The notes under the pieces are model-generated. The model ran no database searches, was not told the origin of the DNA, and saw only the letters and a list, made by a program, of their open reading frames with translations. From Hemicordylus capensis (lineage: Eukaryota; Chordata; Lepidosauria; Squamata; Cordylidae), in the NCBI RefSeq assembly GCF_027244095.1, contig NC_069659.1, forward strand, positions 90,827,501-90,891,500: a DNA stretch of 64,000 nucleotides. Reading direction: 5' to 3'. Position numbers and translations under genes: made by a program. This document shows, piece after piece, positions 45,661-57,532 of this stretch (its first letter is position 1; every line of letters starts with the position of its first letter).

Positions 45661-47404
45661 CAGCCGAAGCTGATAAAAGATCCCTTCACCTCCGGTTTCA
45701 TGTTACGTGTGAAACTGGCGGCCATAGTCTGTAGTCTACAACACTCAGATTTGATTCGGCTCCATTCAATTGAACATGAGTTCAGAAATTTGAATTCAAA
45801 GCTTAACATTTTGTTATGCTTCATTGCAACATTTTTATATGCTATGGATAAACCCAGGTTGACTGAGTGCATCTGACAAAAGGACACATCAGTTTCCATC
45901 AGAAATATCTTGTTCTGCTCCCTCAATGCACTCCAAGGCCACTTCCCAAATTACTTGTAAAAGACCCTGTAATCTCTTAATTATCTGGTTCATGTCTTAG
46001 GGTGAAGAGTTTTGTATCTTGAGTTGCATGGGAAGAAGGAGTTCAATCTTCCCTACCTTCCTTCCCACAACGGTCCTCTGGAAAACCTCTCTTGACTTCA
46101 GGAAACCTTCCAGGAGGTGGTAAGATGAGGCATGTGGGAGGGGGGGTTTGGAGGGGGCATGACTGACAATCAGGTGAAGGCATCCTTATGTGAGTGGATT
46201 TCTGGATGAGTGTCTCTTTTTTTGGCACACTGGTTTTCTGTGATTATTATGCATCCTGGCACATTATGGGAGCTTTTAAACTTTCTACAGGCATATACAG
46301 TATCAGTGCTGTTGATGAGAGCATATCTGTCTGCTTTAAACACAGCAGCAGAAGACCCATCTTGTGACTGTGCTAATGCATCCACAAAAACATAACTATG
46401 TATTGCAAAACCATATTGCAAAATTCAGCAATTAACCATGCACAAAAGTGATCATGCATGTTAATCCTAAAGTTGCATGACCTGGCCTAATTTCCCATTC
46501 ATGTGTAAATGGAGATCAGGGTGTTTAAACATTTGTGTTAAATAGTTAAATAGTTGCTCTGGCACTAACCACAGCAGAACAGATGGAAATAACATGGGTT
46601 CAAGTGCTCACTCCTTTATGTTGTGTGATATTCATTCAATTTCTATACTGCCCTTCCAAAAATGGCTCAGGGTGGTTTGTAAGACAGTTATTAGAGTATC
46701 AGCATGGACAAATAGCTAGCTTAAATACGACCCTGTCTACACATTACCTTATTTCCACAGGAAACTGCTTCTGCATGGTGATTCTCCCTGCCTTGGTTGC
46801 AACATCTTAGCAGAGCTCACCAGCTGGATCCTCCCAATTGTGCAGAGAAGTTCTGCATCAGCTAGAGATGCCTCTGGTGCCACCATGGACAATTTCCAAT
46901 GTGATTGGAAAGATCTACCCAACAAGCCAAGCTAAAAGTAATAACTGGACTGTGCCAAGCAGGCACAGACTTCCATGTAGATAAGCTAATGTGTGTAAAG
47001 CACCAAGGAGCTCAAACTGGCGAATCAGGCAATAGGTGCCAGGTCCATCATTCTCTGCACCACTAAAGTAATTCTCAGGCAGAGGGAACTGCTGGCCTAA
47101 TGCTTGCTGCTCCACAGTGCTACCCAGATAATGACAGGAAGGTCAGTGTACTGCAGCTCATCAACCCAGACAGACTTGGTGATCTGGGGAGCCAACAGAG
47201 GGCCCTGCTGCCTTTATGTATCAGCTGCCTCAGGCTTTGTCCCCCAGTCCAAGCAACTTGTCAGCCAGGTTGGTTGCTCTTTAATTGCCATCCCCTTCCT
47301 CCTGCAACCTGTCCCATCCCCTCTCTCTCACCCAAATTGCTGCCTTTCAGAACCTGAGCAGCTTACCTGCCTCTGTTGAATTATGTTCCCTGCCTCTGGT
47401 TCTT
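45661..47404. other. Mostly unassigned; short L2-tail fragment
   Basis: At 46624-46685 TTCATTCAATTTCTATACTG then CTTCCAAAAATGGCTCAGGG is a minus-strand fragment of the L2-tail repeat. The rest shows no protein-like ORF or transposon ends that I can place. Confidence 0.5.
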
Positions 47405-47548
47405 CAGACTTATGATTAGGAACGGGATTGAAAATATAAATGCTAATATTATAATGCCCTTATACAAATCTATGGTACAGCCATATCTGGAGTCCTGAGT
47501 ACAGCTTTGGTCACCGTATCTTAAGAAGGATAATTTAGAACTGGAATG
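47405..47548 (+). mobile_element. CR1 LINE, RT C-terminal part (left piece)
   Basis: Reads IRNGIENINANIIMPLYKSM, VQPYLES and WSPYLKKDNLELE, the CR1 segment also seen at 60400-60520. It stops where L2 sequence begins and probably continues at 48884. Confidence 0.8.
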
Positions 47549-48405
47549 AGGCTAGGTGCTGCTAGGTGCTGTACATGGGAGTACTCCTGGACCCAGGCCT
47601 CACCCTGGTATCTCAGGTGGAGGCCATGGCCAGGAGTGCTTTCCATTAGTTTTGGCTGATTCGACAGCTGTGCCCATTCCTTGAAGAGGATGACCTCAAA
47701 AGAGTGGTGCATCAGCTGGTAACCTCCCGGCTTGACTATTGCAATGCGCTCTATGTGGGGCTGCCTTTGTACATAGTCCGGAAACTTCAGTTAGTTCAGA
47801 ATGCGGCAGCCGGATTGGTCTCTGGGGCAACCCGGAGAGACCATATTATGCCTGTTTTGAAATGGTTACACTGGCTGCCAATGTGTTTCTGGGCAAAATA
47901 CAAAGTGCTGGTTATTACCTTTAAAGCCCTGAACGGCTTGGGTCAGAGATATCTTAGAGAGCATCTTCTTTTACATGATCCCCACCACATGTTAAGATCA
48001 TCTGAGGAGGTCCGTCTCCAGTTACCACCGGTTCGTTTGGTGGCAACTCAGAGGCGGGCCTTCTCTGTAGCTGCTCCCGGGCTGTGGAATGTACTCCCAG
48101 CAGAAATTCGCAATCTTAATTCCTTACTGACCTTCAAGAGAGCCCTTAAAACCCATCTGTTTGGCCTGGCCTTTCAGGGTTTTTAATTAGTTCTAATCGT
48201 TTTAATGCTAACCTAGTTTTCAGGGTTTTAATTGTTCTGATAGTTTAATTGTTTTTCAAGATGTTTTTAATTGGTGTTCATATTTATATTTCTGTTTTAA
48301 TTGTTATTGGTTTTAATGGTTTCTGTTTTTTAATTGTAAACCACCCTGAGCCATTTTGAAAGGGCGGTATAAAAATTGAATAAATACATAATTTTTTAAA
48401 ATTTT
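47549..48405 (+). mobile_element. L2-clade LINE 3' portion
   Basis: A 160-codon open stretch contains LDYCNALYVGLPLYIVRKLQ, LVQNAAAGLVSGATRRDHIM, LHWLP, YKVLVITFKALNGLGQRYL, TQRRAFSVAAPGLWNVLPAE and TFKRALKTHLFGLAF, the textbook L2 ORF2 C-terminus. Tail AAACCACCCTGAGCCATTTT then GGGCGGTATAAAAATTGAAT. It sits between the two CR1 pieces. Confidence 0.93.
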
Positions 48406-48429
48406 TATTTAAAATAAATAAAATGTATT

Positions 48430-48880
48430 TTATTTTACTGCTCCCAAGAGTTGCTGCCCACTTGATGAGGTCATCTGAGGGAGCTCTTCTCCAGGTGCCG
48501 ACAATGAGGGAGGCTCGGCTGTTGTGCACTCAGGACAGGGCCTTCTCTGTTGCTGCCCCCAGACTCTGGAATACTCTCCCAGTGGCCGTTCATTCCTCAG
48601 ACTCCATCACAGTTTTTAGAAAGCTTGTTAAATCTTGTCTTTTTATCCAGGCTTTTACATGATTGTTTTTATTGCTGCTTCTATGTGTTTTTACCCGTTT
48701 ATAGTTTTTATGCTTGTATTTTATAGATTTTAAATTTGGTTTGGTTTTTATATATTTTTAGCTTAATATTCTTATTGTCATTTTATTGTATGTTTTTAAA
48801 CTTTTTAAAACCGCCTTGAGATTGTTTTTAATGAAAGGCGGTATATAAATTCAACAATAAATAAATACTTAAATAAATAA
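48430..48880 (+). mobile_element. L2-clade LINE 3' end, second subfamily
   Basis: LLPRVAAHLMRSSEGALLQV, TMREARLLCTQDRAFSVAAP and VFRKLVKSCLFIQAFT, then AAACCGCCTTGAGATTGTTT and GGCGGTATATAAATTCAACA, (AATA)n. It is closer to the 34.6-kb L2 copy than to its immediate neighbour. Confidence 0.9.
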
Positions 48881-48883
48881 ATA

Positions 48884-49411
48884 AGCGGGCGCATCTGGGG
48901 CTCGTTGGAAAAGAGGTGACTAAGGGGAGACATGATCAAAGTGTATAAAATTATGGATGGAGTGGAGAGGGTGGACCGAGTGACATTTTTCTCCCTCTCT
49001 CACAACACTAGAACCAAGGGTCACCTCATGAAACTGAAGGTCGGAAAATTTAGGGCCGACAAGAAGAATTAATTAATCTATGGAATAGACATAATTAATC
49101 TATGGACTTCTTTGCCATGGGATGTGGTGATGGCCACCAGCTTGGATGGCTTTAAAAGGGGCTTAGACAGATTCATGGAGGACAGGTCTATCAATGGCTA
49201 CTAGTCTGATGGCTGTGAGCCATCTCCAGCTTCAGAGGCACGATGCCTTTCAATGCAGGGAGCAGCAGCAGGAGAGAGGGCATGCACATACCTCTTGCCT
49301 GTGGGGTCCCCAGAGGCATCTGGTGGGCCACTGTGTGAAACAGGATGCTGGACTAAATGGGCCTTGGGCTTGATCCAGCAGGGCTGTTCTTATGTTCTTA
49401 TGATTACTACC
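48884..49411 (+). mobile_element. CR1 LINE 3' end (right piece)
   Basis: SLEKR-like start and RGDMIKVYKIMDGVERVD, then LSHNTRTKGHLMKLKVGKFR and ATSLDGFKRGLDRFMEDR. The 3' UTR has ACAGGATGCTGGACTAAATG and ends GGCTGTTCTTATGTTCTTAT. It probably belongs with the 47405-47548 piece; about 60 residues between them are missing. Confidence 0.88.
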
Positions 49412-50068
49412 TTTGGGCTTTGGCCCCTTGCCTCTCTTTGGCCCCTTGCCTCTCTTGGAGTATGCTACCTGCCTTTGGCCTTTTTGATTGTTGTCTCTGG
49501 AAACTGTGCTAGCTTTGGACCATGTTATTTGCCTCTGGTCCCTCCAGCTGATGACCAGGACCCGTGGTGACTAAAATCTAACTACTTGTGGATCTGACCC
49601 CATGGAGCCATAACAATATATAAGTTGGCTCATGATGTTGGCATGAATGTTGGTCCTGGCTACGAGCATCTATTGCAACTTAATGCACCTGAATCAGTAT
49701 CATGGAGCCTGAGCAGTAGTTGTTGCCCAGGTAGCTTCTCATGCCTCCATCTACAAGATGGAGCTGCTGCAGAAAGGCTGTGCAAGAATGTCAAGGAGGT
49801 GAGAGACCTGCTGCTGCCTTGGGACAGGAGACCCCTGTGGCCAATGTAGCTCTGCAGCAAGGCAGAGGGAGGAGGCAAGGAAAGAACTGGTATGTAGAAA
49901 GGGTGCAGCAGGGTAGAGAGGTGGGATACCAGTTTAGGAATTTGGAGGGGCACCACTTTCTGTCAAGGCCCCTCCAGAGTAGACCCATAGAGAAGACTAT
50001 CTGAAAATTCATCTTCCCCTTTATTTCTGATGGACACTATCGCTAATCTAAGAAGGGGGGGGTGTAAA
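49412..50068. other. No recognised feature
   Basis: Contains short tandem TTTGGCCCCTTGCCTCTC units (about 49419-49460) and otherwise unassigned non-coding DNA. Confidence 0.4.
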
Positions 50069-51265
50069 CAGGGCTGTCCTTAGGAAGGGGCAACCGGGAC
50101 AATTGCCCACTCCAGCACAGGCCCCACTCTTGGCACACTGCAGTGCAGCCTGCCCTCCTCTCTCCCCCAGTCCCAGACACTTATTTTCCCGCAGCCGATC
50201 TTTTGCGTCTGCGTGCAGCTTGAAAGGCTCTCAGGCAAGCTGCTAGAGTTCCTTCTCTCCCCACTTCTCAGCTGTTCGGCGGGTGGGTGGGGCTTCCAGA
50301 GAGGCCTCCGTGCAGGCCTTCCATGAAGCTCAGGAAAGAAGCAGGCAGGCAGAGAGTGTCCAGCACCAGAGCTATCTGCAGACCTTCTGCCCAGCTCAGC
50401 CTTAGTAATGGAAGTATGATGTTATTTCCTTTTTGTGGGTATCTCCCCCATTCTTGAATATTTAGGGATTGGCTTGCCATAGGGCTTTGGTATTGAGCAG
50501 AGATGTAGGGCAGGGTGGGAGGAATATGTACGTATATTTAAATTGAAGTGAGTTGGACAAATTGGTGGTTTTTATTTTTTTTCCCCTCTTTGATTAAAAA
50601 AAAAAAAACCCATCCAAAAAGTCATATAAGTGGCTTGCTTCATAGCAGAAAATTACAAAAATCTCTGGAACTGAATCTGCCCTTTACCCTTAGACCATCA
50701 TTCCACTCCCATATGGAAGAATCTGCCTTTTACCTTCATTTTTTAAAAGGGTAAAACACCCCCCTTTCTGTCCCAGCCTTTAGATCACCTGTCCTGGAAT
50801 GACTTGGCTTAGGACTTTGGTACTGAGCAGAGATTTAGGGCAGGCTGGGAGGAGTATGTATATTTACATTGAATTGGATTGGACACATTGTTGGTTTTAA
50901 AAAAAAACACCCATCCATAAAATCTTATAGGTGGCTTGTTTCATGGCAGAAAATTACAAAAACTTCTGGAACAAACAATATATAATTTATTTGTTTGTTT
51001 GTTTGTTTGTGAATGCACTATGCTCAAGTTGATTTGCAACCCAGAAAGTCTGAGAACTGTGAAGTATGTGTTGTGCTTTTTATTTTTATTTCTTTAGAAA
51101 TGCATTATATGTCCAAGCTGGTTGGACATGTCCAAAAACCCCACTCACACTATTTACACTGTATGTCATCAATCAGTATGATTCTGTAATGATATGAAAT
51201 GTTAAGGAGGCCCTCCGCACATGCTGATTCGCCCCCAGGCCCACACACCCCTAGGGACAGCCCTG
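50069..51265. mobile_element. hAT non-autonomous element with internal tandem duplication
   Basis: Ends CAGGGCTGTCCTTAGGAAG and CCCCTAGGGACAGCCCTG, with 8-bp flanks GGTGTAAA (50061-50068) and GGAGTAAA (51266-51273), a 7/8 match. About 1.2 kb with no transposase ORF. A block beginning TTTGGTATTGAGCAGAGAT (about 50486) recurs as TTTGGTACTGAGCAGAGAT (about 50816), giving two diverged units of roughly 330 bp. Confidence 0.88.
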
Positions 51266-51307
51266 GGAGTAAACACATATAAATAGTCACTTTTAACTTA
51301 AACATAG

Positions 51308-51346
51308 CTGTGTTATATCTATAACTGTGCTATAGATATAACACAG
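51308..51346. repeat. Perfect 16-bp hairpin
   Basis: CTGTGTTATATCTATA, a 7-base loop ACTGTGC, then TATAGATATAACACAG. It is not followed by a T-run and no gene is adjacent, so no function is assigned. Confidence 0.9.
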
Positions 51347-53219
51347 TTCTAATCATCCTGCAGCCACTCTACAAAGATGAAATTTAGGAAGGACGTAGCT
51401 CGCCTGCAGTTAGTAACTGGAAAAAATATGAACTCTGAGAATTGTTAGTTTTATGGGAAGTGCTTCACTTTGGAATGTCAGATATCATTCACAGAAAACT
51501 CTACAAAATTTTGAATTTTGCTTTGGAAATCAGTTTGCTTTGGAAATTACATAGCATAATATAATGTCCAAAACAAAGTAAATTACAAATTCAGACTTTC
51601 AGAATTACTCTACTTCCATGAAATTAATAACCCTGAAACCTGACCAGGCACATCTGTATAACATACCATTCAGTGAGTACTGTTTTTATTACACTACACA
51701 TTGTTTTAGCTTGCCCCAAATTGTTCAGAAGGAGAAAAAAAAACTTTATGGGCAGTGAATAAAACCGAAAGGGAGAATGGGCCGGAGGGTAGAACAAAAT
51801 AAAGTGAAAAACAATCCAGCAATAATTACAAATGTAATGCTTATTTCCATTCACACCATGAAAGCAGCCTGCAACCCAAGTTCTTGTCATATTATTTTGT
51901 TTCCACAACAATAAATGTAGACTTGCAGAGTAAAGTTGAAAAGTGGAAGAAAGCTCCTTTTATTGCCTCTGTTTGCTAGAAATAGAAACTGGAAGTTGTG
52001 GGAAGACCTGCATGGAAAAGGCACACAGCCCCAGCCCAGGAGGAAGGAGCTTGAGAAAATTGGGACACATAAGTCAGGAGAAAAAAATTGTTGCTCTTTC
52101 TGCTCACTGCCAACTAATGCTACAAATATAGTCTGTCTCTTTTCTTTCCTTCATTTGCATCTTGGCTTTTGATTAAGAAAATAATCTAAGGGGGCTAACA
52201 ATAATTCATTAAAAACCAAAAGAATTAAAAACTCAAATCACGCACAAACACAGCTTCAGCAAACCAATAAAAGCAACAGGCCCATCAAAGCAATGGGTTC
52301 CAGTGTGCTTTCCAGATTTCATTGTGGACAGGCCATTTCTGAGGAGCAAAGTCAGTGCTCTCTCAAATGAATCAGAGCCTTTCTGCAGGTGTCTATAATA
52401 GAAACTGAAAAAACTAATCTGAAAATCAAAGGGCTCTGTCAAATAATCTGACCCTTTCTGCCCAGAGATGAAAGTTTGGGGCGGTGTACAAATTTGATAA
52501 ATAAATAAACAAACAAACAAACAAAACCTGAAGCAAATACTGTCTCAAATGAATCAGACCTTTTTCTGAAGGGAAATTTGCATGTTCTGAGACAGACAGT
52601 GAGACCTCGTGGACAGACGTTTATATACTCATGGTGCCCACACTCAGATGCAGGGGGTGGGGCAGGGTGCAAGGCATGGCCCTTGAGGGGGTGCAGCCTG
52701 GGTTCTTTTAACCTGTTCATGCAATGGTGGCTCTGCCCCTGTCCCCCACCCACTTTGATAAGCAGGAGAGGTCAAAGCTGGAGAGGGTGGAGAGTGAGAG
52801 ACCAATGTCTCCATGAAGGGAGCAGGGAGGAGGGAGGTGGTGGGAATAGTGAAGGTCCCGGGTAAACTGGGGCAGTTGGCAAGTTTGTTCTCTGTAGTTC
52901 TAGAACAATGTCACAGGACCTGTGATGATGATACAATCAATAACCCTTCAGACATTCAAAAGAATGCCTCTGAACATGGTTACATGTGCTGAAAACTGGT
53001 CATAAGTCATCTCCCAGTCATGTTGTTCACAGAAACAGCAGCTTTTGTCTGCAGAGGGAAGAACTGTAACCATGATGGCAGTCACTTCCATGATTGGCAG
53101 CCTGGGAACTGAGGTTTAAATCCATTGCAAGAGTGCAATTATATTTTCACTAGCTGAACCCACACAGAGCATCTGTGCGGTAGTACACTGAGCCTGTGGC
53201 ATTCCCCCCTCTCCCCCCG
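51347..53219. other. No recognised feature
   Basis: Non-coding; an (AAAC)n run near 52504-52526. CACTAGCTGAACCCACACAG at 53148 may be the end of an unknown element. Confidence 0.4.
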
Positions 53220-53740
53220 CCAACTTGCCCTCTCACTCATGCTCTCCCCCCCAAGTTAGGTCCCTGCTAACTTGGCAAAGAGGCACCTTTTAATGTGGTG
53301 ATTCTCTTTATTTAGCAAGGGGAGAATAACTGGCCTTATCCATCCCCAGCACAGGACTTCCAGTGACTGTTGCTGGTGTGTATCTCATGTTTCTTTTTAG
53401 ATTGTGAGCCCTTTGGGGACAGGGTTCCATCCTATTTGTTTGTTATTTCTTTGTGTAAACCTCCCTGAGCCATTTTTGGAAGGGGAGTATAGAAATTGAA
53501 TGAATGAATGAATTTGCCCTCTCACTTGCGCTCTCCCCACAACTTGCCCTCTCACTCACACTTTCCCCCCACATCCCTCTCCCTCGCGCTCACCTCCCCA
53601 CATCCCTCTCACTCATGCTCTCCTCCCACATCCTTCTCACTCGCGCTCTCCCACTCATATCCCTCTCGCTTGTGCTCCCCCACATCCCTCTCGCTCGTGC
53701 TCTCCTCCCCTAAATCCCTCTTGCTCCCTCTCTCCCCCCC
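53220..53740. repeat. Pyrimidine-rich minisatellite, about 30-bp unit
   Basis: About eight or more units of the type CACATCCCTCTCACTCGCGC then TCTCCTCC. The first unit (about 53226) is separated from the rest by the L2-tail SINE at 53262-53514, which inserted into the array. Open frames here (SLSLALSPH-type) are repeat translation. Confidence 0.8.
53262..53514 (+). mobile_element. L2-tail SINE-like repeat
   Basis: Plus-strand copy: CCCTGCTAACTTGGCAAAGA, GGCACCTTTTAATGTGGTGA, GATTGTGAGCCCTTTGGGGA, CCTGAGCCATTTTTGGAAGG and (GAAT)n tail. Confidence 0.85.
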
Positions 53741-54340
53741 ACAACTCGGCTCTCATCCTTGGCCCGCCAGCAGCCGCTTTCCTTCGGCCCGCCAGCTGCC
53801 ACTCTTCCTGCCACAACTCAGTCCTCCTCCTTGGCCTGCCAGTGCCCGCTCTCCCTTTGGCCTGCTGACGGCTGCTCCCCTTTGTTCCGCTGGTGGCCAC
53901 TCCCCCCTCGGCCTGCTGGCAGCCCAGCAGCAGCCACTTTTCCTTGGGCCACCGGCTGACCTGGCAACAGCTGCCTCCTCAACCCATGCCCTCTTCTCAG
54001 GCCACTAGCCGGCCTGGCAACAGCCGCCTCCTCAACCCGGGCCGGCCACCACCTCCTCCTGCCTCCTCCCTCCTGAGGCCAGTGGGGCTTCTCCCCCCCT
54101 CCACCAGACCTCTTCTCCACCCTCCCTGCCAGGCCGCTTCCCCCCCTCCTAAGCCCACCTCCTAAGCCCACCTGCGGCCTCCTCCAGAGCGGTGGGGCTT
54201 TGCCTGCCACCCGGCTCTCTGCCTACCAGCCAGGCAGCCATTTCTGGGTGGCCGTGCCACCGCCACATCGCCTCCTAAGCCCATTGTCTGAGCGGCAGCT
54301 CCTCCCCCACCTTTTTATTGGTTGTGGCTGCAGTGTGGGT
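53741..54340. repeat. GC-rich degenerate repeat block
   Basis: Repeated GGCCCGCCAGCAGCCGCT-like and CTGGCAACAGCCGCCTCCTC-like units in a strongly C-rich plus strand. Several long open frames occur on both strands because stops are rare in such DNA. Composition (Pro/Ala/Ser/Arg only) and lack of a domain argue against coding. Confidence 0.6.
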
Positions 54341-55534
54341 GGGGCTTGCCAAACATCCCCACGCATCCCCACAAAGTTCTCTCCTCAGTCAGCCGCAAGA
54401 TAAGGTTATTTGGATGCAACCTCAAACCTAACTGCAGAAACATCCCAAACTTCACTTTCTGGCCCATATAATTTGGAGTGCAAGAGGATTAAAATTCTTC
54501 ATAGAATTTTTAGTGTTGCAAACGTCCAGTATTTTCCTGAACTAGGTATTCCATATTTAGTTTTTAGCTATTTTTAATTTTTATTTTTTTGCCACCTATC
54601 TGCTGTTCTGCACTCACTATGCTTTGAATGTGTTGAGGTTTTAAATATTCTTAGAGTTTTCTTGTAGGATGCTAAAAGTAGGAATAATTTGTCTGTTTGC
54701 TTCTCATTGCATTCCATTCAAACATGCCTATTTCTCCTCAGAGTCAGGCTCTGATAAAATTTGCTCTGCAAGTCTGAAGCAACAATTTGAAATGCTGATT
54801 GGCTGGCTTCTGTAATGTCACCAAGTCACTACCCCCATTTCCCAGAGCAGTTTTGGGCTCAACGCTGCAGCAGACCATGTAGACTAGAATGCAGTAGCTC
54901 CCTATCAAAATGCTTGAGATTGGCAAAGTACAAATGTGATTTGTATATGAATCGCCTAAAATAGCGTAAAGTGGGACTGCATTTGTGTAAGTGAGCAGTA
55001 TTTCCTAAAGTCACATTTCAGCATTCAGTGTTGATTACCCCTAATTCATCCATACAAACCAAATGCAAATTTTCAAATGATCATCTTTTACCCACTTTGT
55101 GGGAAGTAGCACATTTTTCTTGCCTCACCTTGCTTTCCTTTGCCAGACATTCCATGAAACATGTCTGCTTAAGCTCAGTGCTTGAATCAACACTTTGATT
55201 TTGAAATAACATGGAAAATGTATAACATCTTGTGGAGTGACACCCACTTTGTGGCTTGATTAGGACCCCCACAGGCAAGTGGACGGCAAGCTCAGTAAAA
55301 GGTTTTTAACATCAATTGATGTGGAATATAAAATATTTAGTCATATCTGTATTTAATCTAGTCTGCCAAGTGAAATCCATGTTTTTATGAGAATAAAGAG
55401 CAAATAGATTATTGCTGTTCAGCATATCTGACATATTTGATAATGAACAGCCATGCCAAGACAGAGATCGCTTCTTTCAAAGCATAGCAATGGTACTAAT
55501 AAATAACTAATTATTATAAATAACTGATAATTTA
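54341..55534. other. No recognised feature
   Basis: AT-rich non-coding DNA without identifiable repeats. Confidence 0.4.
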
Positions 55535-55701
55535 CAGGCCCAGACTGGACCCTAGGGCAACAGGGCATATTCCCGGTGCGCCCCACCCGTGGAGCATCCC
55601 TGAGCCCCACCACCCCGCCCCTGAGTACTCATTCTGCTCAAAACCTGGTTCCCCCACCCCCGGTACATTCTACCGCCCTCTCTGCCCCCAGTCCGGCCCT
55701 G
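55535..55701. mobile_element. hAT-type MITE
   Basis: CAGGCCCAGACTGGACCCTA to CCCCAGTCCGGCCCTG, 167 bp, with a perfect 8-bp target duplication ATAATTTA (55527-55534 and 55702-55709). Confidence 0.92.
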
Positions 55702-55764
55702 ATAATTTATTATAAGTCAGTGCAGTTATCCAACACAATAGTTATGCAACGGGAAGCTGCCTTA

Positions 55765-55935
55765 TACTGACTCAGAATATTAGTCCATGTAGCTTAGTAT
55801 TGTCTTTATTGACTGGCAGTAGCTTTCCAAGGTTTGAGATAGGAGTTTTCCCCTGCCTACCTGAGATGCCAGGGATTGAACCTGGGACCTTCTGCATGCA
55901 AAGCAGATGCTCTACCACTGAGCTACATCTCAAAA
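55765..55935 (-). mobile_element. tRNA-derived SINE
   Basis: The minus-strand head GATGTAGCTCAGTGGTAGAG, then GGTCCCAGGTTCAATCCCTG, has well-kept A and B boxes, but the body continues into GACTGGCAGT-like SINE sequence, so it is not a tRNA gene. Tail segment ATATTCTGAGTCAGTATAAG. Copies at 21190 and 31390 are older. Confidence 0.88.
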
Positions 55936-56597
55936 GGCAAGAACTGCAGCCCAGAGGGCATACCCAGTATTTGAATATCACTGTACTGTGAGCAGCTGTT
56001 CTAGGCAGCAAGGTGAGGCTACTGCCTCAGGTAGCAGATATTAAATGCCAGAATGGATGGCAGAGTGAAAGACAGACAGGGCTGACCTACAGGGCACAAT
56101 CTGTTGGGAAATTCTCATTGGCAAGACTTATTGAAATGGACAGGCATTGCACAAGAGTATGCTATGATGCTCTTGCCCATCTCATGCCCAGCTCCTTCAT
56201 TTCAATGAGCCTTGAAGAGAAGGTCTTCCTGGTGGATATGCCCATATTGATTCATGTGCACAGATTTTCCATCTACGTTTTAGGCCAGCTTTGACTATGT
56301 CCAGATTTCAGGGCTTATTATGAAGGAAACCAGGTATTATAACTGACAGCAAAAGAGTAAGCCTTGCCCAGAGTAATAGCAGCTCAGTGGCAATGTTTCA
56401 ACTAAAACACAGAGTTCTTATGTTGTCTATGGGCCTTTCCACATTATCACTTTATAGCGCAACCAATGTGTAATTGTTACTCTGGGATCTAGACATCTTT
56501 CCCCAAGGCAGTGTTTCTGACAAGAACATTGTGATTCTCCAATGTTAGCCAAACAGCATTATTTTGTCAATGGGAAAGTAGAGGCTTGCTCACTTGC
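55936..56597. other. No recognised feature
   Basis: Non-coding DNA, no repeat ends identified. Confidence 0.35.
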
Positions 56598-57029
56598 TAG
56601 GGCTGTGCAAATATTCAATTTCAAAGCATCACAGCTGAATCATCTGCCATCAGCCTTGGCCCAATGGAGAGCTGGTGGCAGTTCCTAGTGCTTACCTCCG
56701 CACTGAGCAGTCCTGTGCATAGCACTGAAAAGGGCTGTTAAAGGGATCCAGAGCCACAGGAAACCCCTGTGATGTCTTGAGCACAAGGATGTAGGGAGTG
56801 CTTGGAAATGTGGTTTCTCCAGTACTCCCAGGATATCTTCTAAGATGTCACTGGTTTTCTGCAGCTCTAATTTCCTTTAATGCCACCCCCACCCGCCCGC
56901 CGCAGTGTAGTACACAGGACTGCTCTGCACAGAGATCAGCAATGGGAGCTGCCACCTCCCTGCAGGGCCAGGGTGGTACTCGGGTGATTCAGAGTCAGTG
57001 CTTCGAAGCCAAATCTTTACACAGCCCTA
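56598..57029. mobile_element. hAT-type non-autonomous element
   Basis: TAGGGCTGTGCAAATATTC to AATCTTTACACAGCCCTA, with TTTCAAAGCA / TGCTTCGAAG further inside. Flanks TCACTTGC and TCAATTAC match at 6 of 8 positions, suggesting an old target duplication. Confidence 0.78.
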
Positions 57030-57532
57030 TCAATTACCTACAAACTGTGAAAACACCACAAAAGAAATTAGTCATTTCTGATGGGGCATGTCTCAGAGAA
57101 TGAAATTTCCCCCCAAACTTGGAAAACCAGATTATTTGAAACAATTTATTCAAAAACCAGTTCCAAGCCATATTTGATCCTATCATGCCTCCCAGTGATG
57201 TCATCAAGAGTGTGACTGGGCCAAATCCACCTAGCCCAATCAATGAATCTCCAAGCCCCGTTTTTCCATCCACCCTATCATCCCTCAAAAACCCCTTTCC
57301 TTTCCTCTCCTCCCTCCCACCCACTTGCTTATCTTACTTGCTGCTCTGTTGGTGGTGTAATGGAGGACCTGATAAACTGCCCTATCTGACACATGACATG
57401 CTGCTACAGCTGTGACCCACCTACCAAGAAACCTGGGATATGCGGTTTTCTAATCGTAGTGCTGGGAAAGCTACTTTTATGAACTCCTGAAAGCTGGCTT
57501 GCAGCTATAGCAATATGTCAGACACCAGAGAG
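57030..57532. other. No recognised feature
   Basis: Non-coding DNA, nothing identified. Confidence 0.35.

Noticed and set aside
53508-54210. Long open frames on both strands (up to 166 codons)
   Set aside because: They lie in a C-rich repeat where stop codons are rare. The products are repetitive Ser/Pro/Ala/Arg without any domain.
55870-55935. Possible tRNA gene (good A and B boxes)
   Set aside because: The tRNA-like head runs directly into SINE body sequence shared with other copies, and no acceptor stem closes.
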